Shown: positions 38,906-48,106 of the stretch, piece by piece
Numbering within the stretch: the first letter of the stretch is position 1
Layout of the letters: the number at the start of each line of letters is the position of its first letter
From: Legionella longbeachae
GTDB lineage: Bacteria > Pseudomonadota > Gammaproteobacteria > Legionellales > Legionellaceae
Assembly: GCF_004283175.1 (NCBI RefSeq)
Contig: NZ_RXNW01000006.1
Location: 108,115-172,114, forward strand
Direction of reading: 5' to 3'
DNA: 64,000 nt
Position numbers and translations under genes: made by a program
The notes under the pieces: generated by a model
Seen by the model: only the letters and a program-made list of their open reading frames with translations
Databases searched by the model: none
What the model was told of the DNA's origin: nothing

Positions 38906-38986
38906 TATTGCAACACTTTAGGGAGATTGTTGTGAATAAAGTCGCCATAGGATAAGCATTGCTTTTAAAGGGAAAAGGGATATTTA

Positions 38987-41503
38987 ATGAATAAAAATAA
39001 ATTCGCACAGCTTATAATAATTTTAATGGGTTGGTTATTAGCTCTAGTTCAGGCTAATGCATCTTTGTCTATTATACCTGATAAAAATTGTCTTAACAGA
39101 AATCACCTTGGTGAATGTATCGTACAAATGACTGCCGGTTCTAATGTACCGGCTACGGTAACCATTTTTAATAATTCGGCAAGGGTAACAGCATCTAATA
39201 TTCACGCTATTTTACCCTCTAATTGGGTCGATGTTTCCCAAGATGCCTCTAATTGTGCCGTTCTACCCCCAAAAAAGAGTTGTGCACTCAAGTTTTTGCC
39301 TGGTAAAACAACACATGCAGCCACTTCGATACCTATTGTTGGTACTCGAACAAGTACTTCTTATATTACCATGGAAGTTGTTGCTGCCTCCTATACAATA
39401 GGAGGATCAATTTCGGGATTAACAAAGAGCGGCTTGATTCTCCAAAATAATGGGGGTGATAATTTATCGGTACCTGCTGGCGCAAACTCGTTTCAATTTT
39501 CAAATCCTGTTACAGCAGGTGGAAGCTACAATGTTACTATATTACAGCAACCGAATGGGTTAACCTGCACTGTCAATAATGGTTCAGGTACTGTTAGTGC
39601 TAATGTAACTAATATAAGCATAGCCTGTAGTGCAATCACCTATACAATCGGAGGCTTTGTTACCGGATTAACGTCTAACGGATTAATTATTCAAAATAAT
39701 GGTACCGAGAATTTATCGATACCCGCCAACGCAACTTCATTTCAATTTCCAACACCAGTTCCAGAGGGTGGAAGTTATGAGGTCACCATAGTGCACCAAC
39801 CTACTGGGTTGACATGCTCCATCGAAAACGCTTCAGGCTCTGATGTTATGGCGAATGTAACCAATATAAACATTGTCTGTAGTGTGCCTATGTACACAAT
39901 TGGCGGCTCAATTTCTGGTTTAACTACCAGCGGATTGATTCTTCTCAATAATGGTAGCGATAGTTTATCTGTTGCTCCTAACTCGACCTCGTTTCAATTT
40001 TCTAACCTGATTGCAGCAGGAGGAAGCTACAGCGTTACTATCCAGCAACAACCGGCTGGATTAACCTGCACCATTGATAACGCTTCAGGCACTGATATTA
40101 TGGCTAATGTGACTAATATAAGCATTGTCTGTAATGCAACGACCTATACGATTGGAGGGTCGATTTCGGGATTAACAGCCAGCGGCTTAGTACTCCAAAA
40201 TAATGGCAGCGATAATTTATCCGTTCCTGCCAATGCGACCTCATTCCAATTTTCTACACCTATTGCTGAGGGCGGGAGTTATGCAGTCACCATACAGCAA
40301 CAGCCAACAGGCTTAACCTGCACCATTGGTAATGCGACAGGTTCCAATGTTACGGCTAATGTGGACAATATTACTATTGTCTGTAGCGTAACGACGTATA
40401 CAATTGGAGGTTCAATTTCGGGATTGTCCGCAACTGGATTGGTTCTCCAAAATAATGGCGGAGACAATTTATCTGTTCCTGCTAATGCGACCTCATTCCA
40501 ATTTTCTACACCTATTGCTGAGGGCGGAGACTATGAGGTGACCGTACTGCAACAACCTAGTGGGCTAAAATGCAGTGTGAGCAATGGTACTGGTACAAAT
40601 GTTATGGCAGATGTTACGGACATAAGCGTTACTTGTGTGGTTTTATATACCTATGTAACCAATAGCGGAGCAAACACTGTATCTCTTTGCAATATTAATC
40701 AAACTACCGGGGTATTAACTTGTCCAGGAACAACAGGTAGCGGCTTTAACAATCCTCGTGCCATTCATATTAATCCCACAGGTAGCTTTGCATATATAGT
40801 AAATCAAAATAATGGCAAAATTACGCTTTGTAATGTGAATCAAACCTCAGGAGTATTAACTTGCCCAGGGACCACGGGCGGTACCTTTCAGAGTCCTATT
40901 GACATTGCGATTAATCCTGCAGGCACTATAGCCTATGTCACTAATAGTGGAAATAACTCCATTTCTCAATGTGTAATTAATCAAAGTACAGGTGAACTAA
41001 CTTGTCCGAGTACAACAGGTAGTGGATTTAACGGGCCAGGAGGTATTACAGTAAACCCGGCAGGTACTTTTGCTTATATAGTTAATGAGCTGGCTAATAA
41101 TATTTCTGCATGTGCTATCGATCAGAGTACAGGTAATTTTACCTCTTGTGCTGTGTATACAGGTGATTTTAACCACCCTAATCGGATCACGCTGAATCCA
41201 GCAGGAAATTTTGCTTATGTGAGTAACGGTTTTGGCGGCAGCGGCCCTAGTCAAGTATTTCTTTGCAGCGTTGAGCAAAGTACGGGAGCCCTGACTTGTC
41301 CAGGCACAACAGGGAGTGGGTTTAATCAGCCTTTTGGCATTACTATCAACCCTGCAAATACTCTTGCTTATATAGCAAACAGCGGAAGTAGCTCCGTATC
41401 TCTATGTAACATTACTCAAAGTAGTGGTGCATTAAGTTGTCCAGGAACAACTGGAAGTGGATTTAGTAACCCGACTGGTATTGCAATAACAGGGAATCTT
41501 TAA
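38987..41503 (+). CDS. Exported repeat protein: five Ig-like repeats plus six-blade propeller
   Basis: 838 residues with an N-terminal signal peptide (hydrophobic residues 8-22, ending QANA). Residues about 26-135 form a beta domain with paired cysteines. Residues 136-554 are five tandem repeats of 83-84 residues, each starting YTIGG and ending near a Cys, similar to Ig-like repeats of bacterial surface proteins. Residues 555-838 are six repeats of about 47 residues with the pattern Y-(V/I)-x-N, a short CNINQ-like stretch, LTCPGTTGSGF and INPxGTFAY, which is a YVTN/NHL-type beta-propeller. The many cysteines suggest an oxidising, extracytoplasmic location. It is probably a surface or secreted binding protein; ligand unknown. 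Confidence 0.88.
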   Translation: MNKNKFAQLIIILMGWLLALVQANASLSIIPDKNCLNRNHLGECIVQMTAGSNVPATVTIFNNSARVTASNIHAILPSNWVDVSQDASNCAVLPPKKSCALKFLPGKTTHAATSIPIVGTRTSTSYITMEVVAASYTIGGSISGLTKSGLILQNNGGDNLSVPAGANSFQFSNPVTAGGSYNVTILQQPNGLTCTVNNGSGTVSANVTNISIACSAITYTIGGFVTGLTSNGLIIQNNGTENLSIPANATSFQFPTPVPEGGSYEVTIVHQPTGLTCSIENASGSDVMANVTNINIVCSVPMYTIGGSISGLTTSGLILLNNGSDSLSVAPNSTSFQFSNLIAAGGSYSVTIQQQPAGLTCTIDNASGTDIMANVTNISIVCNATTYTIGGSISGLTASGLVLQNNGSDNLSVPANATSFQFSTPIAEGGSYAVTIQQQPTGLTCTIGNATGSNVTANVDNITIVCSVTTYTIGGSISGLSATGLVLQNNGGDNLSVPANATSFQFSTPIAEGGDYEVTVLQQPSGLKCSVSNGTGTNVMADVTDISVTCVVLYTYVTNSGANTVSLCNINQTTGVLTCPGTTGSGFNNPRAIHINPTGSFAYIVNQNNGKITLCNVNQTSGVLTCPGTTGGTFQSPIDIAINPAGTIAYVTNSGNNSISQCVINQSTGELTCPSTTGSGFNGPGGITVNPAGTFAYIVNELANNISACAIDQSTGNFTSCAVYTGDFNHPNRITLNPAGNFAYVSNGFGGSGPSQVFLCSVEQSTGALTCPGTTGSGFNQPFGITINPANTLAYIANSGSSSVSLCNITQSSGALSCPGTTGSGFSNPTGIAITGNL
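39392..40648 (+). repeat. Five tandem ~252-bp coding repeats
   Basis: Units start at 39392, 39641, 39893, 40145 and 40397, one per YTIGG-type domain. Units 4 and 5 are nearly identical over part of their length: the stretch around 40233-40275 recurs at 40485-40527. This indicates recent duplication or gene conversion. Confidence 0.9.
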
Positions 41504-41520
41504 TTCTAAATTGTTTCATC

Positions 41521-41559
41521 TTAAATGGGCTCACTTCCTCTTGAAATGAGCCCATTTAA
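41521..41559. terminator. Terminator after the repeat protein gene
   Basis: 13-bp arms TTAAATGGGCTCA / TGAGCCCATTTAA with a 13-nt loop, 17 bp past the stop. It is symmetrical and could serve the converging FecR gene as well. Confidence 0.75.
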
Positions 41560-41709
41560 TGATCCCGAACGTAAAACAGGTCGCGAGGAGATCGTTCCCA
41601 TCGCTTGTGATACAAACTGTAGCTCCTCCGTATTTTCGCAGCTACCTTCGTTCAGGATACGTCAAATATAGCCTCTAACTGGTTGGGGTGGCTTATTACG
41701 CTATTTGAT

Positions 41710-42420
41710 CTATTGGCAACCGATGATAAGCTCAGCCAACTCCGTTGGCGGCATAGTCACTAAACTATCTAAAGCAGCATTTGTACTTACATTTGCAACT
41801 AAATCCATATTGAGTTCATTACTCAGTATAACAGCCTGATTCTGAGTGGGCTGCGCCACGTTTGTTGCACCTAAGCTGCTGTAAGTTTTCCAGGGAATAG
41901 AACCTGGAGTAAATTTTTGATTTTTATCAAATGAACCACTAGCAAACTTTTGTGAAGGCCCAAGAAGTTCGTTACCACTTTTTACCATTCCTTCAGTAAC
42001 TTGGATGTATGTTTTTTGTGGTATTGCAATGAGTTTGAATTGCGTTCCCTGGATAGCAAGTGCGACAACTGGTGTTTGTATGAGGCCTTTCTTTTTTCCT
42101 GTTGATTTGTATTCAATTGCGCCTTTATTTAATTTAGCGTTTAATTTTAATTCTGCCTGTGGTTTATACGCCACCGTTTCATAATTAGAATTTTTTTGTA
42201 CCGCGACAAGAGTACCGTTTTCATATTGAATATCTATTTTGGCATTCGCCTCAGTGATGATTGCTTCACCTACATGAACGGGTGAGCCCGGAGATAGTAT
42301 TCGTTGTATGTTACCCTTTTTAGCGATAGCGGTATTGGTGACATTTAACACTTTAGCAACAGGTTGTGCCACTGCATTGATAGAATAGAAAAGTACACTG
42401 ATGACAATTAATTTTTTCAT
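41710..42420 (-). CDS. Periplasmic FecR-domain protein
   Basis: 236 residues from the ATG at 42420 (MKKLIVISVL), giving a normal signal peptide ending AVAQP. The middle is a FecR-type domain: GSPVHVGEAIITEANAKIDI, ENGTLVAVQKNS, then a strand-rich region with TPVVALAIQGTQFKL and VTEGMVKSG. In many bacteria stand-alone FecR-domain proteins are encoded beside CHASE2-cyclase genes, as here, where the cyclase gene ends 42 bp upstream. It is not a canonical anti-sigma FecR, because it lacks the cytoplasmic N-terminal part. Third gene of the operon at 41710-45663. Confidence 0.85.
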   Translation of the reverse strand: MKKLIVISVLFYSINAVAQPVAKVLNVTNTAIAKKGNIQRILSPGSPVHVGEAIITEANAKIDIQYENGTLVAVQKNSNYETVAYKPQAELKLNAKLNKGAIEYKSTGKKKGLIQTPVVALAIQGTQFKLIAIPQKTYIQVTEGMVKSGNELLGPSQKFASGSFDKNQKFTPGSIPWKTYSSLGATNVAQPTQNQAVILSNELNMDLVANVSTNAALDSLVTMPPTELAELIIGCQ

Positions 42421-42461
42421 TTGCTTTCCTGGCAATTTATTGATTAAATGATAAACAACTT

Positions 42462-44681
42462 TTATTTTTGCGTATGGACAAATACTCCGTTCCAGTCTTT
42501 TGGCGGTGGCTTTTGAATGAAACCTTCAATACGACTCAAAAAAATTTGATAAAGATGCCGTTCGGGATTACGTGCCAGTAGTTTTAGGAATTGTTCTTTT
42601 GCGTTCTCCCATTCTTGCCCATAATAGGATTTTAATCCTTGCTCATATTCTTGTAACTCGGCTAAAAGTTCTGGCGAAGCATCTTGTCTATAGCCTAGAG
42701 GCTCATAAATCTTCAAGGGAATATGTCGCCCCTTCACAGTAATTTGATCCACCAAACGCCATAGAAAAGGAGTCTCCTTCATTTGCGTTGACTCGTTCAC
42801 TAAAATAGAAATTTGGTAGTATTTGGTTAAATCTTGTAAACGAGAAGCTAAATTTACTGTATCGCCAAGGACGGTGTAGGAGCGGCGAAACTCTGATCCC
42901 ATGTCGCCTACATCCATTAAGCCCGTAGCAAGACCCATACCTATCCTGATGTAGGGCAAATTCATCTTTAATAATTTTTTATTAATTTCTTCAAGATTAT
43001 CATTAATCGTTAAAGCAGCTGAAATAGCATGATAGCAATGCTCGTTATCAGGTAAAGGAGCCCCCCAAAAAGCCATAATCATATCGCCCACATATTTATC
43101 GATAGTGCCTTTATGACTAAAAATAATATCAGTAATTGGCGTAAAAAATTCATTCAGCAACCGTTTAATCTCTTTAGCCTCTAAATGTTCACTTAAGGTA
43201 GTAAAATCACGGATGTCAGCAAAAAAAACTGTCATCTCACGCGTTTCACCTTCCATAGTGTAATTTTCTGAAAAGTCAGTGAGTTTTTTAACGTAAGTAG
43301 GAGGAACATATTGTCCAAACAATTGTTTTATTTTGTTTTTTTGTCGCTTTTCAAGAATGAAATCATATGAAAAATTAAGAATTGCTAATAGAGCAGTTAA
43401 TAGAAATATTAGTGCTGGGGCAATAAATAAATTTTGATAATTAAACAATAAAAATGAAATGCCTGAAATTAAAGTAATAATAAAGAAATAAAAAAGCAGC
43501 AATATAAAGGGACTACAAAAAGGAAATAGAATAACTAAAATACCACCTAATGCAGTTATCGCCAGTATGCCCGTAACAGTATTCCAATTAAATTCTACCA
43601 GCGCGTCTTGAGTCAAAATTGCTGTAACTATATTGGCATTTATTTCAGCACCCGGAAAAGTTTGAGATAAAGGAGTTTGGTGCAAATCTGCTAAAAGTAC
43701 CATAGTGGAGCCTACAATCACAATTGAACCAGCAAGTTCGTCAGGGGATAATTTATTTTGTATCACGTCACTTGCTGAATAGTAATCAATCGTACCTGGT
43801 AGCCCCCAAAATGGGATGAGAATTTGTCCTTTATGATTCGTGGGTATAAAAATATCTTTAATGGTGATCCCATCTAAAAGCTCCTTACCATGGCTCTTAT
43901 GCGTTATCAATTTTACTTGATCCGTATCCAGATATTGCATGACTGCTGCAAGTGCAATGTTTGCATACAATTTATTGGCATAATTTCCTAATAGGCTGCC
44001 ATGTCTGATAACGCCATCAAGATCTGGAATATTGGAAACGAAACCAGCATGGGGAGATGCCTTTAATAATAAGGGCAATATCCCATTATACCCCAAAAAC
44101 TCAGGTACTATGTAATTTGTTGCATCAATAGGTTTCGCATCTTGATTAAGCAGCGGTTGAGGTAAAGAACCTTTTTTTACCTGCGCATCATAATGTAATA
44201 AATAACCAAGCACAGCATTGTTGCCTGATAAAGTAGCAGCGAAAATCTTATCATTATCGACATAAGGTTCTATCTGATTCAACAAGTGGATAATTTGCTC
44301 TTGCGTATCCTTTTGTGCAAATGGTAATTGAGCTACTTTTTCTTTTAAGCTCTGGGCATAATTTTTTTCAACATCAGAAAACACTATATCAAAAGCAACA
44401 ACCTTTACCCCAAGATTTTTTAGATTATTCAATAAAAGAGCGATTTTATCACGCGGCCACGGCCAACGGCCTTCTTGTTGGACAGAATAATCGTCAATAT
44501 CGATAATCGCTACTCGAGGAAAGTTTTTTTTCTGATGCAAACTCATCTTGGATAAATAATCATAGATAAGGCCATTAATACGATTTAAAAAAGCAGGCTG
44601 CTCACTTTGTAATAAAAGAATAAAAACGAGGCATAAACTGCCTAACCCTAATTGAATCGTTCTAATCTTAATTGCTTTCAT
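42462..44681 (-). CDS. CHASE2-domain class III nucleotidyl cyclase
   Basis: 739 residues from the ATG at 44681; a TTG 30 bp upstream is an alternative. Order: a membrane helix near the N-terminus, a periplasmic CHASE2 sensor (about residues 35-345; VAIIDIDDYSVQQEGRWPWPR and GSIVIVGSTMVLLADLHQTP are typical), three membrane helices (about 355-440) and a class III cyclase domain. In the catalytic domain the metal aspartates are in VFFADIRDFTTLSE and KYVGDMIMAFWG, and LGDTVNLASRLQ supplies the transition-state Asn and Arg. It should make cAMP (or cGMP) in the cytoplasm in response to an extracytoplasmic cue. It sits between the barrel-like gene and the FecR gene. Confidence 0.93.
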   Translation of the reverse strand: MKAIKIRTIQLGLGSLCLVFILLLQSEQPAFLNRINGLIYDYLSKMSLHQKKNFPRVAIIDIDDYSVQQEGRWPWPRDKIALLLNNLKNLGVKVVAFDIVFSDVEKNYAQSLKEKVAQLPFAQKDTQEQIIHLLNQIEPYVDNDKIFAATLSGNNAVLGYLLHYDAQVKKGSLPQPLLNQDAKPIDATNYIVPEFLGYNGILPLLLKASPHAGFVSNIPDLDGVIRHGSLLGNYANKLYANIALAAVMQYLDTDQVKLITHKSHGKELLDGITIKDIFIPTNHKGQILIPFWGLPGTIDYYSASDVIQNKLSPDELAGSIVIVGSTMVLLADLHQTPLSQTFPGAEINANIVTAILTQDALVEFNWNTVTGILAITALGGILVILFPFCSPFILLLFYFFIITLISGISFLLFNYQNLFIAPALIFLLTALLAILNFSYDFILEKRQKNKIKQLFGQYVPPTYVKKLTDFSENYTMEGETREMTVFFADIRDFTTLSEHLEAKEIKRLLNEFFTPITDIIFSHKGTIDKYVGDMIMAFWGAPLPDNEHCYHAISAALTINDNLEEINKKLLKMNLPYIRIGMGLATGLMDVGDMGSEFRRSYTVLGDTVNLASRLQDLTKYYQISILVNESTQMKETPFLWRLVDQITVKGRHIPLKIYEPLGYRQDASPELLAELQEYEQGLKSYYGQEWENAKEQFLKLLARNPERHLYQIFLSRIEGFIQKPPPKDWNGVFVHTQK

Positions 44682-44697
44682 CAAAGAAAAAGCCCCC

Positions 44698-45663
44698 TTA
44701 ATCCATGGCAATCTTTAAGGAAACTATAGAGAGGTTGCTATGATATACATTAGCGCGTTGTACATATTGTTGCTCCAAGCGCAAGGTCAATTTTTTCAAT
44801 GAAAAATTGACTCCTCCACCGACCTGGAATCCATTTTGATTTAAATTAAATTCAGGCGCAGTACTCACTAAAGTACCTGTTATAAGCGGACGGCTATTTG
44901 AGAACTGGACAACCTGAATTAAGCCCCCATTGATAAAAGGTTGTATGGTTTGCGTGATCTTGTAGCCTATTTCCGCATTTTCCAAAAGATATGATGACTT
45001 ATTGGTTAATGGTGCTATGGTATTTGCTACTAAATTAGGTCGAAAAAAATAAGTAAATCCATTTTGTTTAATTTCGTTATGCAAAACACTAAATGCACCG
45101 GTAATTAAAAAATTATGAAAAATAGTGCTATATAAAGTACTTAAACTTACAAACCAATTATTACTATGGTTTGTAGCTGCTGCGGTTTGTTGATTAGGTG
45201 TTTTAGGCGCCATTAATGTAAGGTAATTAAGCTTATTTTGTCCGTAACCACCATAAAAATCGACAAATAGATGTGGCTTAATCGATTTTGTTAAATGACC
45301 AAAAAGCGAATTGTTATGGATTGATTGGGATGTTTGAATAAGCGGAGTGGGAAAAATAAGCACGTTAGAACCCAAATTCATATCAGCCCGGTAAATAAAT
45401 AAACCTCCCGTAAGCCCCTCCATTATTTGCAGGTTATTGGCTCCTAGCGCATAGAAATTTGAATGGCCTTGAAAACTGTTGTAATTCCCAGACTTAACTG
45501 ATTTAAATTTGAAATCTCGATAACTATAAATGCCTTGAAGATAAAATAGAGGATTATTATTAACCCCTGTTGATTGCTTTTCCTTATTTAATGCAGTATC
45601 GGCAAAACTTAAAATGAGATAAAAAGAACAGAATAAGCTAAGTACAATCCTTTGTTTTTTCAT
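44698..45663 (-). CDS. Predicted outer-membrane beta-barrel protein
   Basis: 321 residues from the ATG at 45663 (MKKQRIVLSL), with GAGGA just upstream and a signal peptide ending SFAD. The remainder alternates short amphipathic beta strands with polar turns (LQGIYSYRDFKFKSV, SLFGHLTKSIKPHLFVDFYGGYG, FQVGGGVNFSLKKLTLRLEQQYVQ), as in autotransporter-type or transport-type barrels. It does not end in the usual C-terminal Phe; the end is LSIVSLKIAMD. It precedes the CHASE2 cyclase by 16 bp and is probably the first gene of the three-gene operon. Confidence 0.75.
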   Translation of the reverse strand: MKKQRIVLSLFCSFYLILSFADTALNKEKQSTGVNNNPLFYLQGIYSYRDFKFKSVKSGNYNSFQGHSNFYALGANNLQIMEGLTGGLFIYRADMNLGSNVLIFPTPLIQTSQSIHNNSLFGHLTKSIKPHLFVDFYGGYGQNKLNYLTLMAPKTPNQQTAAATNHSNNWFVSLSTLYSTIFHNFLITGAFSVLHNEIKQNGFTYFFRPNLVANTIAPLTNKSSYLLENAEIGYKITQTIQPFINGGLIQVVQFSNSRPLITGTLVSTAPEFNLNQNGFQVGGGVNFSLKKLTLRLEQQYVQRANVYHSNLSIVSLKIAMD

Positions 45664-46077
45664 GGTATCCTCAAACAACAAACTAAAATCAATTATACAC
45701 CGGAAGCGCAACATTTATAGTTACATCTATGTGGCCGAGAAGCAATAACGGCTCCCCACTTTTTATCCCAATTATTGCTTGTAATAACCATTCTAATGCG
45801 AAATGAGCTCAAATTGACTTAACCTAAACACTATGATTATTTGAAGTGGGTTTGATTGTTGCCTAATAAAGATTGATGAGAAACTCGGGGCTTACAATTA
45901 TTGATTGTTGTTATCCGCAAGGCTTCTTTCTTTATTTTTCCTTAATCCATTTTGCCTTTTAAAGAATACATTATTCAAAATTAGATTTCTGCGATCAGCG
46001 TCTCATAACATTGGCTTGTTAAACTTTTTAATATGAGCTTAAGAAATTAATCCTATTTTAGGATATGAGGCGAAATC
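45664..46077. other. Divergent intergenic region between the two cyclase loci
   Basis: 414 bp, AT-rich, between the barrel-like gene (-) and the toxin-like cyclase (+). It must hold both promoters. A small hairpin TCCTA-TTT-TAGGA (46051-46063) lies immediately before the GAGG ribosome binding site of the + gene. I looked for PmrA-like or CpxR-like repeats and found nothing convincing. Confidence 0.55.
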
Positions 46078-48096
46078 ATGAATAAACCTAAAAGTGAAGA
46101 TATAAAAGCAAGATCCAATCTGCCTTTTGCAATGCAAGTAGTCTCTAACCCAAAAATTACCGTAGCACATAACAAAACAAGCCAGGGAATTCTTATAGGT
46201 GCACAAGCCATGATTGCTGCGGGGGCTCAATCTGAATTTGTCACTGCCAATATTATGCAAGCTCATGCGCTTAACAGCAGTATCATTTTAAGAGCAGGAG
46301 ATCCTCCCCAATATAATAAACATAGGAGTCCTAAAAGCGGGGTTAACTTAAGTAAAACGAGCAAACAAGGATTCTTTAAAGGTTCACTTGCAGAAGAACT
46401 TCGTTTTGCACGCATTGAAAATGGTGAGCCTAGACCTCATCATCCCAAGGACGAAGCGCATCTTTCATTAAAACCTACTGATCCAGAATATCAACATACG
46501 ATGCAACTTGATATCAATATGCGGGACATCTTACGTGAGATAGGGCCTGATGGTGATTTACGAGTTTTAGGATTTAATCCAGACAGTGGGCTGTTACGAT
46601 TTGAGTATAAAGAAGGGCATGGACCTAAACCTGATGACAACTCCCCAACTGGCTTCGAGGGTCAATTTGTTGTTAATTTATTAGCTGGGGAAAATAACCC
46701 CATTTTTTACTCTCGTGAGTGGGATAAAGCAGAACATGACAAAAATTGGGATGCGAGTCAGGGTATTATTAAAAAGCCTCCTGAACTAGAAGCAGTATCC
46801 GATGAACTCTATAAGCAACTATTTAATCATACTTTTAAACTACAGTATGCAGAGTCAAAAAACGCGCATCTGAACGAATCTGAACTTAAAAGTGCGAAAG
46901 TTTTTGCCAATAGGCCACGCAGTGCTGAAGAATTTAAACAAGCAATGGGAATTGACCATCCTCACTATGGGTTAATAAAAGAATGTACTTCGCTTGAAAA
47001 AATTTTAGCGAAATTCAAAACTCATTTAGAAGAAGAAACAGCCAATGAGGTCATTTTAGAAATCTATGACAAAGGAGGCCGTATTGTTGCTGGTGACTGG
47101 GATGGCATGGCCTTAGGGCATCCTCCTGGTTTAGATTCCAAATATGCTGAAGTGATTAATGTATTTGCGCCGCAAGCAGAAGGGATTGAAAATAAGCAAA
47201 AACTTTTAGAACTGTCAGATGCCTATTTAAACGAAATCCAGTGTAAAGCCCAAGAAAAAAAATCAAATGGCATCCAATTGTCTTCATTTGAAGAAAAAAC
47301 ATTAGCCATACCCAGTATTACTGAAATAGTAAGTGATTTCGCTCTAGCACGTGCGGGTTGCATTACTCCTCATGAGTTTGTTTTTCAACAAGTGTTAAAT
47401 CATGCGTATCGAGATAAATTAAATGCTCATTATGGCGAAAAATATAATACAGATGCAGTGCAAAAAGCTATGGATAAATTAGTATCTATAAAAGATGTTA
47501 TTACATCTGAAAATATTATGGATATATCGAGACGATTAGTGCAAGCAGAAATAATGCTGGAGCAGGAGAATATATCTCCAAGTTTGCTGAATCAAATTAC
47601 TGAGCATATGGCCTCGCATTTCGTCTTGGCTATTAAAAAGGAAACGCCTTATGTTATTCCCCATCTGCATCATGATGTAAATGTCCATGATTTATATCAA
47701 CATGGTTTTGATATGAGAAACCCATACGGAAGTAATTTAGAAGGAGCATGGCTTTTGATTACTGCAGATGGTAGTACCCTTTATGGGGAGACACAAGAGC
47801 AATTAGTTGAGGTGTTGCTTACTGGAGACTTCTTAGCAAAAAATCACCTAGAGATTAGCCATGGCGCCAATATGAATGCAGGTTGGGGAAGAGTTATTGA
47901 GCGACAAATTCAATTAGGACAGACTATTCCTCCCAAGACCATGGAGGTATACGAGAAAAATTTGGAATGTATGAAGTTGGAGCAAATAAATCATTTTCAT
48001 AATTATAAAAGTCAATTGAAACATTTAAAATGTACTACTCAAATCAACAATAATCCAGAAAAAGATGTATACCATCAAACCGCAAACACATTTTAG
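46078..48096 (+). CDS. Candidate CyaA/edema factor/ExoY-family nucleotidyl cyclase toxin
   Basis: 672 residues, no signal peptide or membrane helix. Residues that define the toxin cyclase family can be placed: Arg72 (SSIILRAGDP), Lys86 and Lys93 in SPKSGVNLSKTSKQG (seven apart, like Lys346/Lys353 of anthrax edema factor), the metal aspartates Asp340 and Asp342 in VAGDWDGMALG, and His542/Asn548 in YQHGFDMRNPYG (six apart, like His577/Asn583). Spacing between these blocks is larger than in ExoY, so extra helices are inserted. ExoY-type enzymes make cAMP, cGMP or other cyclic nucleotides inside host cells after activation by a host factor. Dot/Icm export is plausible but not shown. The assignment is by eye. 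Confidence 0.62.
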   Translation: MNKPKSEDIKARSNLPFAMQVVSNPKITVAHNKTSQGILIGAQAMIAAGAQSEFVTANIMQAHALNSSIILRAGDPPQYNKHRSPKSGVNLSKTSKQGFFKGSLAEELRFARIENGEPRPHHPKDEAHLSLKPTDPEYQHTMQLDINMRDILREIGPDGDLRVLGFNPDSGLLRFEYKEGHGPKPDDNSPTGFEGQFVVNLLAGENNPIFYSREWDKAEHDKNWDASQGIIKKPPELEAVSDELYKQLFNHTFKLQYAESKNAHLNESELKSAKVFANRPRSAEEFKQAMGIDHPHYGLIKECTSLEKILAKFKTHLEEETANEVILEIYDKGGRIVAGDWDGMALGHPPGLDSKYAEVINVFAPQAEGIENKQKLLELSDAYLNEIQCKAQEKKSNGIQLSSFEEKTLAIPSITEIVSDFALARAGCITPHEFVFQQVLNHAYRDKLNAHYGEKYNTDAVQKAMDKLVSIKDVITSENIMDISRRLVQAEIMLEQENISPSLLNQITEHMASHFVLAIKKETPYVIPHLHHDVNVHDLYQHGFDMRNPYGSNLEGAWLLITADGSTLYGETQEQLVEVLLTGDFLAKNHLEISHGANMNAGWGRVIERQIQLGQTIPPKTMEVYEKNLECMKLEQINHFHNYKSQLKHLKCTTQINNNPEKDVYHQTANTF

Positions 48097-48106
48097 GAAG
48101 AATATT

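Noticed and set aside
45664-46077. PmrA or CpxR binding sites before the toxin-like cyclase gene
   Set aside because: Some TTAAT-like words are present, but no properly spaced repeat pair, and such words are expected by chance in AT-rich DNA.
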